Below, one piece after another: positions 1 through 7,897 of a DNA stretch of 32,458 bases (its first letter is position 1; each line of letters begins with the position of its first letter). The notes beneath the pieces are model-generated. The model was not told the DNA's origin and searched no databases. It was given only the letters and a program-made list of their open reading frames with translations. The stretch covers positions 1 to 32,458 of the forward strand of contig CALMUY010000200.1 in NCBI GenBank assembly GCA_937873005.1, in the 5' to 3' direction. The stretch is from an uncultured Aeromicrobium sp. (GTDB lineage: Bacteria > Actinomycetota > Actinomycetes > Propionibacteriales > Nocardioidaceae). A program made the translations under genes and the position numbers.

Positions 1-1313
1 TGCTCGCACCGTGGTTTGGGCTCGTCGCTTTCTGGACCTTCGGAAACTCTCGATTGGGCCGCGTTCGGGCTGAGCGGCAGAATGCGGCGCACGGAGCGAT
101 CAAGAGAAGATTCCACGAGGTTGATGCCTCAAATGGCTTGGTTGACGATCCACTCATGAGCACGATCAGTCGTCTGGCGCACGATCTTGGGGCGATGCCG
201 ATCAAGTCGGGTAACCAGGTTGAATTATTGCCTGACTATCAGGCCACGATGGATCGTATGGTTGCCGAAATCCGTGGCGCTCAATCCTACGTGCATGCTG
301 AGTTCTATATCGCGGCTCGCGATGAGATGACGCAACCCTTCTTTGACGCCATGGCCGAGGCGGCTGCGCGCGGAGTTGATGTCTACTTCTTGTTTGACTT
401 CCTCGGTTCGCGCCGCATCAACGGCTACAAAAAGATGATCGCTTGGCTCAAACAGACGGACATACATTTCGCGCCAATGCTGCCACTTAGCTTTCGCAAG
501 CGCCGTTTCCGTAGGCCTGATCTGCGCAATCACCGCAAACTCCTCGTGGTGGATGGTGAAGCGGGGTTCATGGGTTCGATGAACCTCACCGAGCCTGGAT
601 ACAACAAGCCGAAAAACCACAAACTTGGTCGCGAATGGGTTGAACTGATGTGTCGGGTCACCGGTCCGGTTGTGTCTGCGTTGGACGCGGTTTTTGCTTC
701 CGATTGGTATACCGAAACGGCAGTCCCGCTTGATGTGCCACCGCCTAAGCCGACTGCTGGCGGCGTGCTTGCTCAACTTCTCCCCAGCGGTCCGGGTTTC
801 GTGGCGGAAAACAACCTGCGAGTTTTCGCATCACTTATTGCCGCCGCCGAAACGCGGCTGTCCATCACCAGCCCATACTTCGTGCCCGATGAGTCATTGC
901 TCTACACCCTCACGACAGCGGCGATGCGAGGGGTGGATGTGGAACTGTTCGTGAGCGAAACGTCCGACCAGTTTGTGGTGGGCCATGCTCAGGCCTCGTA
1001 CTATCGATCGCTGCTCGAAGCAGGCGTCAAAATCTGGATGTATCCGGATCCACTCATACTGCATTCGAAACACTTCACTGTCGACAACAAAGCTGCCGTG
1101 ATTGGTTCGAGCAATATGGACATGCGGTCGTTCAGCCTGAATTACGAGATTTCACTCATCATGTATGGCTCAGACATCGTCGAGGACATGCGCACGATAG
1201 AAGACGCCTATCGCGCGATTTCGCGCCAGCTCACGCTCGAAGAATGGGAAAGCCGCTCTGCGGGCAAGAAGTATCTCGACAACGTTTTCCGGCTCACGTC
1301 CGCACTGCAATAG
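1..1313 (+). CDS. cls: Cardiolipin synthase (phospholipase D family), 5' end outside window
   Basis: Makes cardiolipin at the cytoplasmic membrane by phosphatidyl transfer, as expected for the family. The frame is open from the window edge (first full codon at base 3), so the N-terminus is missing. The first visible residues, about LAPWFGLVAFWTFG, look like the end of the N-terminal membrane segment typical of bacterial cardiolipin synthases. Two complete HKD catalytic motifs are present: HRKLLVVD (His codon at 531) followed by GSMN, and HSKHFTVD (His codon at 1062) followed by GSSNMD. Two HKD motifs are the full complement for one active site. A TTG at 54 could be taken for a start, but the open frame and hydrophobic sequence before it argue against that. 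The end is complete, with TAG at 1311-1313. A general PLD-family transferase is the alternative, but spacing and length favour cardiolipin synthase. Confidence 0.9.
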   Translation, partial: LAPWFGLVAFWTFGNSRLGRVRAERQNAAHGAIKRRFHEVDASNGLVDDPLMSTISRLAHDLGAMPIKSGNQVELLPDYQATMDRMVAEIRGAQSYVHAEFYIAARDEMTQPFFDAMAEAAARGVDVYFLFDFLGSRRINGYKKMIAWLKQTDIHFAPMLPLSFRKRRFRRPDLRNHRKLLVVDGEAGFMGSMNLTEPGYNKPKNHKLGREWVELMCRVTGPVVSALDAVFASDWYTETAVPLDVPPPKPTAGGVLAQLLPSGPGFVAENNLRVFASLIAAAETRLSITSPYFVPDESLLYTLTTAAMRGVDVELFVSETSDQFVVGHAQASYYRSLLEAGVKIWMYPDPLILHSKHFTVDNKAAVIGSSNMDMRSFSLNYEISLIMYGSDIVEDMRTIEDAYRAISRQLTLEEWESRSAGKKYLDNVFRLTSALQ

Positions 1314-1359
1314 TGGTTTCGAAGACTAATGTGAGAACTCCGTAATAAATCGTGCGCCT

Positions 1360-1373
1360 CGACGTGCACGTCG
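1360..1373. promoter_or_regulatory. Perfect 14-bp palindrome, possible repressor operator
   Basis: CGACGTGCACGTCG reads identically on both strands. It lies 47 bases before the preferred ATG of the ABC ATPase gene, just downstream of AT-rich sequence (TAATGT, TAATAAAT at 1327-1350) that could hold a -10 element. Exporter genes of this DrrAB type are often controlled by TetR- or PadR-like repressors bound at palindromes. No regulator gene is adjacent in the window, so the operator role is an inference. Confidence 0.4.
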
Positions 1374-1420
1374 TTTCTCGTAGCGGTAAAGTCGCATCGG
1401 CGACGAGAGGAAATCCGGAT

Positions 1421-2377
1421 ATGGTTGACATGATTCAAGCGCGTGGTCTGGTGAAAAATTACGGAAAAGTCACGGCGCTCGATGGTCTCGATCTAGACGT
1501 TCCTGAGGGCAGCGTCCTGGGGCTTTTGGGGCCGAACGGTGCAGGTAAGACAACCGCAGTCAAGATCTTGACCACGCTCCTCAAAGCAGATGCCGGCCAA
1601 GCGATGGTTGCGGGGATTGACGTACGTGACGACCCCCAAGGCGTGCGCGGGAAGATTGGACTTTCGGGCCAGTTCGCGGCGGTCGATGAGTACCTCACCG
1701 GATACGAGAACTTGCGCATGGTTGGGCGGCTCTACCGTCTCAGTGCCAAAGAGGCCGGCGTGCGTGCCCGGGAACTGCTCGAACGGTTCGGCTTAGCTGA
1801 TGCCGCAGATCGGCCCTCCAAGACGTATTCGGGCGGTATGCGTCGGCGACTCGACTTGGCCGGAGCTCTCGTAGCGAACCCGCCGGTCTTGGTTCTCGAT
1901 GAGCCGACCACGGGTCTTGACCCTCGCAGTCGGCAGCAAATGTGGGATGTCATCGAAGAACTCGTTGCAGGCGGGACGACGCTGCTCCTTACGACGCAGT
2001 ATCTCGAAGAAGCCGACATGCTGGCAGACAACATCATCGTGATTGACCATGGTCGAGCGATTGCTCAGGGCACATCAGACGATCTGAAATCGCAATTCGG
2101 TCAGGAACGAATCGATGTGGTTGTTGCTGACGCGCACGATGCGGCTGCGGCGGCTCAGATCGTGAATACAGTCGCGTTCGGTGATGTCACGGTCAAAGAC
2201 CGCAATATTTCGGCAGCCATCAGCGGGGACGGTGCGACCCACCTCGTGGAGGTGGGCAAAGCGATTCTCGATGCCGGAATTCCCATTCTTGATCTGGGCA
2301 TGCGACGCCCCACACTCGATGATGTCTTCCTGACTCTGACTGGTGAAACTGCGAGCGACGAGGAGGATGTCGCATGA
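1421..2377 (+). CDS. DrrA-like ABC transporter ATP-binding protein
   Basis: Nucleotide-binding subunit of an ABC-2 type exporter of the daunorubicin-resistance family. It would power export of an unknown hydrophobic substrate, drug or lipid together with the permease encoded next. Visible motifs are Walker A GPNGAGKTT (Lys about 43), signature YSGGM (136-140) followed by RRRLDLA, Walker B LVLDEPTTGLD (Asp160, Glu161) and a C-terminal RRPTLDDVFLTLTG typical of DrrA-type ATPases. The start chosen is ATG 1421, giving 318 residues, with a GAGAGG ribosome binding site at 1405-1410. An in-frame GTG at 1352 would add 23 residues of non-family sequence and translate through the palindrome, so it is less likely. 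The stop overlaps the permease start by ATGA, suggesting coupled translation. The substrate cannot be read from sequence. Confidence 0.9.
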   Translation: MVDMIQARGLVKNYGKVTALDGLDLDVPEGSVLGLLGPNGAGKTTAVKILTTLLKADAGQAMVAGIDVRDDPQGVRGKIGLSGQFAAVDEYLTGYENLRMVGRLYRLSAKEAGVRARELLERFGLADAADRPSKTYSGGMRRRLDLAGALVANPPVLVLDEPTTGLDPRSRQQMWDVIEELVAGGTTLLLTTQYLEEADMLADNIIVIDHGRAIAQGTSDDLKSQFGQERIDVVVADAHDAAAAAQIVNTVAFGDVTVKDRNISAAISGDGATHLVEVGKAILDAGIPILDLGMRRPTLDDVFLTLTGETASDEEDVA

Positions 2378-3177
2378 GCGCCCCACGTGTACTCATAGAC
2401 GGTTGGGTTGTAGCTCAGCGAAACCTCATCAAGATCAAGCGGGTGCCAGAAATCCTCGTGTTTGTGCTGATTTCGCCGATCATGTTCGTCGTGCTCTTCG
2501 CTTATGTGTTTGGCGGTGCCATTGATGCAGGGCCAGGTCTGAACTACCGCGAATTTCTGATCGCCGGGATTTTTGCCCAAACCGTTGTCTTTGGTGCCAC
2601 CTTCACCGGTGCGAGTCTTGCTGAAGACATGCAAAAGGGCTTTATTGACCGCTTCCGAAGTCTGCCGATGTCGCGCTCGGCTGTCCTTGTCGGACGCACC
2701 GGAAGCGACATTGTGTACAACGTCATTTCGCTCGTTGTGATGGCGCTGACGGGTCTGCTCGTTGGGTGGCGAGCGCGTGGTTCGTTCTTTGATTCGGTTT
2801 CCGCGTTCTTGTTGCTTATCGTGTTCGCCTACGCCATCAGTTGGGTTATGGCCTATATCGGGCTCATCGTGCCTAGCGTGGACGTCATCAACAATGCCTC
2901 GTTCATGGTGATCATGCCGTTGACGTTCGTGTCGAACGCATTTGTTCCACTTGAAACCTTCCCGAGCGCATTGCAGACCTTCGCGGAATGGAACCCGGTC
3001 TCCACGGTGACGCAAGCGGTTCGCGAGTTGTTTGGCAATGTCCCCGACGGATTTGTTGCGCCCGATGCGTGGTCGCTGCAGCATCCCGTCGTGTACACCT
3101 TGATATGGGTCGGCATCATTGTGATTGTGTTCGTGCCACTGTCGGTGCGTCAGTATGTGCGTGCGAGCGCAAAATAG
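2374..3177 (+). CDS. DrrB-like ABC-2 transporter permease
   Basis: Integral membrane partner of the preceding ATPase, 267 residues. Hydrophobic stretches are spaced as in ABC-2 permeases of the DrrB/NodJ type, with about six membrane segments: for example ILVFVLISPIMFVVLFAYVF near residue 30 and FMVIMPLTFVSNAFVPLETF near 175-195. The motif LTFVSNAFVP followed by a short amphipathic region and WNPVS is characteristic of this family. Start and stop are clear: ATG 2374 overlaps the ATPase stop as ATGA, and TAG lies at 3175-3177. The pair would form a dimer-of-dimers exporter in the cytoplasmic membrane. The substrate is unknown. Confidence 0.88.
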   Translation: MSAPRVLIDGWVVAQRNLIKIKRVPEILVFVLISPIMFVVLFAYVFGGAIDAGPGLNYREFLIAGIFAQTVVFGATFTGASLAEDMQKGFIDRFRSLPMSRSAVLVGRTGSDIVYNVISLVVMALTGLLVGWRARGSFFDSVSAFLLLIVFAYAISWVMAYIGLIVPSVDVINNASFMVIMPLTFVSNAFVPLETFPSALQTFAEWNPVSTVTQAVRELFGNVPDGFVAPDAWSLQHPVVYTLIWVGIIVIVFVPLSVRQYVRASAK

Positions 3178-3215
3178 GATGAACATGCACCGTGTTCGGG
3201 CGCGCCAAAGATTGC

Positions 3216-3263
3216 TGGGCACCCGGGTAACGTAGGCTGGTCATTCTTCCCCAACGGTGCCCA
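3216..3263. repeat. 8-bp perfect inverted repeat in the dnaE upstream region
   Basis: TGGGCACC at 3216-3223 is the exact reverse complement of GGTGCCCA at 3256-3263, separated by 32 bases. Between the arms lies TAGGCT (3233-3238), which resembles a -10 hexamer. The arrangement could be a hairpin ending the transporter operon or a regulator site around a dnaE promoter. It has no T-run, and the long loop makes a classical intrinsic terminator unlikely. Confidence 0.3.
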
Positions 3264-3270
3264 ATTCGGG

Positions 3271-3276
3271 TAGTTT
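3271..3276 (+). promoter_or_regulatory. Candidate -10 element for dnaE
   Basis: TAGTTT fits TANNNT and would start transcription near 3283, leaving about 20 bases of leader that carry GGAGG (3287-3291) before the ATG at 3304. TAGGCT at 3233-3238 is an alternative. No good TTGACA -35 is seen for either. Confidence 0.35.
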
Positions 3277-3303
3277 CGTCACGTATGGAGGCCGCAGCAC
3301 ACC

Positions 3304-6300
3304 ATGGCAAGTTCATCGAGTTTCGTGCATTTGCACGTCCACACCGAATACTCGATGCTTGACGGTGCCTCGCTCCTCGACGGACTTTTTGAGCACACGG
3401 CTGCTCAAGAAATGCCCGCGATCGCGATGACCGACCACGGCAACGTGCACGGGGCCTACGACTTCTGGAAGAAAGCAAAAAAGTTCGACGTTAAGCCGAT
3501 CATCGGCATCGAAGCCTATCTCACTCCAGGCATTCACCGCAGTGAGAAAAAGCGAGTGCTGTGGGGGCGTGGAAACGCTGAAGAAGAGGGCGGCGACGAC
3601 GTATCGGGCCGTGGTGCGTACACGCACATGACGATGTGGGCTTCCAGCACCGAAGGCATGCATAATCTCTTTCGTTTGTCGTCGCGCTCGAGCCTCGAAG
3701 GTCAGTACTACAAGCCACGCGCCGACCGCGAACTTCTCGAAACCTATTCCAAAGGTCTCATCGCCTCCACCGGCTGTCCTTCCGGCGCGATCCAAACGAG
3801 GCTTCGCTTAGGGCAATACGAGGAGGCCCGCCGCGAAGCCGGCGAATTGCAAGACATCTTCGGTAAAGAGAACTTTTTTCTCGAACTCATGGACCACGGC
3901 ATCGAAATCGAGAGCCGGGTGCGCGAGGATTTGCTCAAACTCGGGCGAGAACTCAACATTCCGCCGATTGCCACCAACGATTCGCACTACACGCGTCCTG
4001 AAGACGCCGCTGCGCAAGAAGCGCTCTTGTGCGTGAACTCGGGCAGTCGTTTGAGCGAGCCGACATACGCCGAAGGTGGAAAGCGGTTCGCGTTCGAGGG
4101 TTCGGGCTACTACATCAAGTCCGCCGCGGAAATGCGCGAACTGTGGGAAGACCGCTTCGACATGAAAGAAGCGTGTGACAACACGCTTCTGATCGCGGAG
4201 CGCTGCGACGTCTCCTTCAACGAGTCCACCGGCGGTTACATGGCGCGCGCCGATGTTCCTGAAGACCAAAGCGAAGAGTCCTGGTTCCGCCACGAAGTGT
4301 GGGCGGGTATCCGAGCCCGATACGGCGAGGACATTTCCGAGGACGTGCGTGCTCGAACCGAGATGGAACTCGACGTTGTTGCCCAAAAGGGTTACTGCGG
4401 CTATTACCTCGTGGTTGCTGACTTCATTAACTGGGCAAAGGAACAAGGAATTCGAGTTGGCCCTGGTCGTGGTTCAGGCGCGGGCTCGATTGCTGCTTAT
4501 GCGCTCCGCATCACCGACTTGTGCCCATTGCAGCACGGCCTGATTTTTGAACGGTTCCTCAATCCCGAACGCCCCTCGATGCCCGACTTCGATATCGATT
4601 TCGATGAACGTCGGCGCGGTGAAGTCATCAACTACGTTTCGGAAAAGTACGGAACCGAACGAGTCGCACAAATCGCGACATTCGGACGCTTGAAAGCAAA
4701 AGCGGCCATCAAAGACGCGGCACGCATCTTGGATCAACCTTTTACCGTGGGCGATCGCATCACCAAGGCGCTCCCTGCCGACGTGATGGGTTCGGGCGTT
4801 CCGCTCTCCAAACTCTTCGACGAGAGCAACGACCGCTACAACGACGGCAAAGAGTTCCGAGATCTGCACGCCGAAGACCCCCTCGTACGCAAGGTCTACG
4901 ACACCGCACTCGGGCTCGAGGGCCAGATTCGTAACTGGGGCGTACACGCCGCCGGCGTCATCATGAGTAGCGAACCGCTCCTAGACATCGTGCCAATCAT
5001 GAAGCGCGAACAAGACGGCGCGATCATCACCCAATTCGACTACCCGATGTGTGAGTCGTTGGGTCTGGTCAAGATGGACTTCCTTGGCTTGCGAAACCTC
5101 ACCGTGCTTGACGACGCAGTCGCGAATATTAAGGCGAATCGTGGCATCGACTTGGTGCTCGAAGACGTTCCATTCGACGACAAAACAACCTACGATCTCC
5201 TCGGTCGAGGCGATACTTTGGGCGTTTTCCAATTGGACGGCGTTCAAATGCGGCAACTGCTGCGACTCATGCAGCCAGACAATTTCGAAGACATCTCAGC
5301 CGTGATCGCCTTGTACCGACCAGGGCCTATGGGCGCAAATTCGCACACCAACTATGCGAAACGCAAAAACGCTAAGCAAGAGATCGACTTCATTCATCCT
5401 GAACTCACCGAGGCGCTCAAGCCAATTCTGGGCGGCACCTACGGGCTCATCGTTTATCAAGAGCAAGTCATGTCGATTGCGCAAGAGCTCGCCGGGTTCT
5501 CGCTCGGTCAAGCCGATAACCTCCGTCGAGCCATGGGCAAGAAGAAGCGCGAAGTGCTCGAAAAGGAGTTTGTCGGGTTCGAAGCAGGAATGCTCGAACG
5601 CGGTTTCGGTTCCAAAGCGATCAAGACCCTGTGGGACATTCTTGTTCCCTTCGCCGACTACGCCTTCAACAAGGCGCACTCGGCCGCCTACGGAGTCATC
5701 AGTTACTGGACGGCCTACCTCAAGGCGCATTATCCCGCCGAATTCATGGCAGCGCTGCTGACGAGCGTCAAGTCCGACAAAGACAAGCCAGCTTTATATT
5801 TGGCCGAGTGTCGTCGACTAGGCATCAAGGTTCTGCCACCGGACGTCAACGACTCCGTCTCCAACTTCCAAGCAGTGGGCCCCGACATTCGCTTTGGGCT
5901 TTCGGCGATTCGCAATGTTGGCGAGAACGTCGTGGCAGGAATCGAACAGGCCCGTCAAGAACACCCGCGCTTCACGGATTTCGTTGATTTCCTCGAGAAA
6001 GTTCCCTTGCAAGTGTGTAACAAGCGGCTTCTCGACTCACTCATCAAGGCGGGCGCCTTCGATTCGATTGGGAAATCTCGACGAGCGCTCGTCGCGGTCG
6101 TCGATGAGGCAGTTGATCATCACATCGATCTCAAGAAGAACGCTGCGATCGGTCAAGACTCGCTATTTGGCGGAATTGACGACTCGTCCCCGTCGCTTGC
6201 CTTTCAAGTGCCGGACATGCCCGAGTGGGAAAAGATGCATTTGCTCAGTCTTGAGCGTGACATGTTGGGTCTCTATGTCTCCGATCACCCGCTCGCCGGT

Positions 6301-6864
6301 ATGGAAAGCGTATTGGCCGCAAACTCAGATCTTGGCTTGGTCGAGTTACTTGAACGCGAAGAGCATCCCGACGGGGTGCAACTTCGCCTGTGCGGCTTGG
6401 TCACGAATGTGCAGCGTCGAATCAGCAAGAAGGGCGACACTTGGGCGACGGTAACGCTCGAGGATCTTGATGCTTCCGTTGACGTGAACGTTTTTCCGGC
6501 AGCATTTGCACTCGCGGCCCCCGTTCTCAACCGCGATTCGACCGTGGTCATGAAGGTACGCGTGCGTGCCGATGAGGAACGTCTCGATTTGAGTGCCACG
6601 GAAGTCACTCAACCGAACCTCGGCAAGAGCAGTTCGGGTCAGCCCCTTGTCGTCACAATGCGATCGAACCATTGCACCGAGCACTCGATTCGCGACTTCA
6701 AGAACGTGCTGAAGCAGCATCCGGGCGTGACTCAAGTGCAGTTGCGTCTCGTCTCGAGCAATTCCTCGAAACTCATGCGTCTCGACCCCTCGCTTCGCGT
6801 GGCCCATTCGTCTGCGCTCATTGCCGATCTCAAGGAGATCCTGGGGCCGGGGTGCGTATCGTGA
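3304..6864 (+). CDS. dnaE: DNA polymerase III subunit alpha (replicative DnaE)
   Basis: Catalytic subunit of the replicative DNA polymerase, 1186 residues, a normal length for actinobacterial DnaE1. An N-terminal PHP domain carries HLHVHTEYSMLDG (9-21), TDHGN (43-47), Glu70, Cys158 and NDSH (225-228), so its metal ligands look intact. In the Mycobacterium tuberculosis homologue this domain is a proofreading exonuclease. The polymerase core has PDFDIDFD, with Asp428 and Asp430, and LVKMDFLG with Asp592, giving the three catalytic aspartates. FNKAHSAAYG and, near the C-terminus, an OB-fold segment (VTNVQRRISKKGDTWATV) follow. The start ATG 3304 has GGAGG 12 bases upstream, and the PHP motif begins at once, as it should. 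The stop overlaps the next gene by GTGA. The mutasome version DnaE2 is a less likely reading. Confidence 0.97.
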   Translation: MASSSSFVHLHVHTEYSMLDGASLLDGLFEHTAAQEMPAIAMTDHGNVHGAYDFWKKAKKFDVKPIIGIEAYLTPGIHRSEKKRVLWGRGNAEEEGGDDVSGRGAYTHMTMWASSTEGMHNLFRLSSRSSLEGQYYKPRADRELLETYSKGLIASTGCPSGAIQTRLRLGQYEEARREAGELQDIFGKENFFLELMDHGIEIESRVREDLLKLGRELNIPPIATNDSHYTRPEDAAAQEALLCVNSGSRLSEPTYAEGGKRFAFEGSGYYIKSAAEMRELWEDRFDMKEACDNTLLIAERCDVSFNESTGGYMARADVPEDQSEESWFRHEVWAGIRARYGEDISEDVRARTEMELDVVAQKGYCGYYLVVADFINWAKEQGIRVGPGRGSGAGSIAAYALRITDLCPLQHGLIFERFLNPERPSMPDFDIDFDERRRGEVINYVSEKYGTERVAQIATFGRLKAKAAIKDAARILDQPFTVGDRITKALPADVMGSGVPLSKLFDESNDRYNDGKEFRDLHAEDPLVRKVYDTALGLEGQIRNWGVHAAGVIMSSEPLLDIVPIMKREQDGAIITQFDYPMCESLGLVKMDFLGLRNLTVLDDAVANIKANRGIDLVLEDVPFDDKTTYDLLGRGDTLGVFQLDGVQMRQLLRLMQPDNFEDISAVIALYRPGPMGANSHTNYAKRKNAKQEIDFIHPELTEALKPILGGTYGLIVYQEQVMSIAQELAGFSLGQADNLRRAMGKKKREVLEKEFVGFEAGMLERGFGSKAIKTLWDILVPFADYAFNKAHSAAYGVISYWTAYLKAHYPAEFMAALLTSVKSDKDKPALYLAECRRLGIKVLPPDVNDSVSNFQAVGPDIRFGLSAIRNVGENVVAGIEQARQEHPRFTDFVDFLEKVPLQVCNKRLLDSLIKAGAFDSIGKSRRALVAVVDEAVDHHIDLKKNAAIGQDSLFGGIDDSSPSLAFQVPDMPEWEKMHLLSLERDMLGLYVSDHPLAGMESVLAANSDLGLVELLEREEHPDGVQLRLCGLVTNVQRRISKKGDTWATVTLEDLDASVDVNVFPAAFALAAPVLNRDSTVVMKVRVRADEERLDLSATEVTQPNLGKSSSGQPLVVTMRSNHCTEHSIRDFKNVLKQHPGVTQVQLRLVSSNSSKLMRLDPSLRVAHSSALIADLKEILGPGCVS

Positions 6865-7367
6865 GTAAGGCGGCAAAAGCAACCGTCATGTCAGGGCTTC
6901 TGGGTTTGCCTGCTGGTCTGGTGTGGTTGTTGTGGACTGAACCAGCAATGTGGCTCATGACCGAACGCGGACTTGTCATGACGGAAGACCTCGCGGCAGG
7001 TCAGTTCAATTCTGTTGCCACGTTCTCCTTGATCGGTGCGGTCGTTGGCACACTGGTCGGAATCGTTGTCGTCTTCGTCGTTGGCGTTCGAACGTGGCAC
7101 ACAGTGTGGCCAGCAGTCGGGGGAGCGGTTCTCGCTTCGGGACTGTGCTGGCTCCTGGGCATCATATTCGGGCCAAACGACCCGACGGCCGAGACCACGG
7201 TCGGCCTAGGCGAGCGCGTTCCGGCGCAACTTGTTGTCGATACGCCGGCAAGTTTTGCTGTCTGGCCATTGTGCGCGGCGATCGTCGTCTTTGTGTCGTT
7301 CTATCTCGCCGAGGGCACGCGAGCGCCCGCTACGGAGTCCGAACCAGTGCAACCTGAGCGTGCGTAA
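6861..7367 (+). CDS. DUF2567-like membrane protein
   Basis: Membrane protein of unknown function, 168 residues, with about four hydrophobic segments: residues 9-25, 52-77, 86-103 and 132-147. Between the first two it has a short loop with the pattern WLMTERGLVMTEDLAAGQF. The hydrophobic layout, the W..WP..GG segment and the late AVWPLCAA stretch resemble actinobacterial DUF2567 proteins, a family I recall near dnaE and hisD in other actinobacteria. The start taken is GTG 6861, which overlaps the dnaE stop as GTGA. A start further upstream would lie deep in dnaE. Its last 38 bases overlap the end of the convergent ybaK-type gene. The family assignment rests on pattern only and no role can be stated. 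Confidence 0.7.
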   Translation: MSKAAKATVMSGLLGLPAGLVWLLWTEPAMWLMTERGLVMTEDLAAGQFNSVATFSLIGAVVGTLVGIVVVFVVGVRTWHTVWPAVGGAVLASGLCWLLGIIFGPNDPTAETTVGLGERVPAQLVVDTPASFAVWPLCAAIVVFVSFYLAEGTRAPATESEPVQPERA

Positions 7368-7815
7368 GTTTCACCAGATCGGCAGGTCGAAGTTCAATGT
7401 CCATACCGCGTTTGCCGGCCGACACCAAAACAGTGGCGAAGTCAAAGATGCTTTCATCAATCACGGTCACGTGACGTTTCTTCTGTCCTAGCGGAGAAAT
7501 ACCACCGAGTACGTAACCGGTGGCGCGTTGCGCCACTTGCGGATCAGCAAGCTCGGCTCTCTTTCCGCCCAGGGCACGCGCGGCCGCTTTGAGATCGAGA
7601 TTCCCTGAGACCGGCACGACAGCGACACAGAGCGAACCGTCGAGCGAGATCATGAGCGTCTTAAAGACCCGTTGTGCTTCGATGTTGAGGGCTGTCGCGG
7701 CTTCTTGACCCCAACCGCCGGTTTGGGAATCGTGTTGATATTCGTGAACGGTAAATTCTGCTTTCGCTGCGCTCAGTTCGATAAGTGCAGGGGTGCCCGC
7801 TGACTTCTTCGCCAT
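7330..7815 (-). CDS. ybaK: YbaK/EbsC-type Cys-tRNA(Pro) deacylase
   Basis: Cytoplasmic trans-editing enzyme that hydrolyses Cys wrongly attached to tRNA(Pro). The 161 residues from ATG 7815 begin MAKKSAGTPALIEL, the usual YbaK N-terminus. They continue with VHEY, VFKTLMISLDGSLCVAVVPV, the Lys-containing LDLKAAARALGGKRAELADP, and TGYVLGGISPLGQKK, which is the family's signature glycine-proline region. The length fits the family. An in-frame ATG at 7851 would add twelve residues. It is preceded by TAATGC six bases upstream, close to the leaderless pattern seen elsewhere here, so it cannot be excluded. No ribosome binding site is obvious for either start. The gene is convergent with and overlaps the DUF2567-like gene by 38 bases, and diverges from hisD. 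Confidence 0.9.
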   Translation of the reverse strand: MAKKSAGTPALIELSAAKAEFTVHEYQHDSQTGGWGQEAATALNIEAQRVFKTLMISLDGSLCVAVVPVSGNLDLKAAARALGGKRAELADPQVAQRATGYVLGGISPLGQKKRHVTVIDESIFDFATVLVSAGKRGMDIELRPADLVKLTHAQVALVRTP

Positions 7816-7885
7816 ATGGAAAGTGTGCGCTGTGGTGAGTCGCGCCGTCATTCTGGGGCATTACTGGCTGTACCCGGTTGCTCCG

Positions 7886-7891
7886 TAGAAT
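7886..7891 (+). promoter_or_regulatory. -10 element of a leaderless hisD transcript
   Basis: TAGAAT is followed by exactly six bases and then GTG (7898). Transcription would begin on the start codon itself. No purine-rich ribosome binding site exists between this hexamer and the start. The -35 region is weak. Confidence 0.6.
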
Positions 7892-7897
7892 AGATGC

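Noticed and set aside
1352..1420. GTG 1352 as start of the DrrA-like ATPase
   Set aside because: It would translate the palindrome and add non-family residues. ATG 1421 has GAGAGG at a normal distance.
2155..3222. Antisense open frame of 355 codons under the DrrAB-like genes
   Set aside because: The translated sequence is low-complexity and His/Asp/Arg-rich, with no motif. The sense-strand genes are clear.
7887..7892. AGAATA read on the minus strand (TATTCT) as a promoter for the deacylase gene
   Set aside because: It overlaps the hisD -10 hexamer and has no -35. It is possible but not supported beyond chance.
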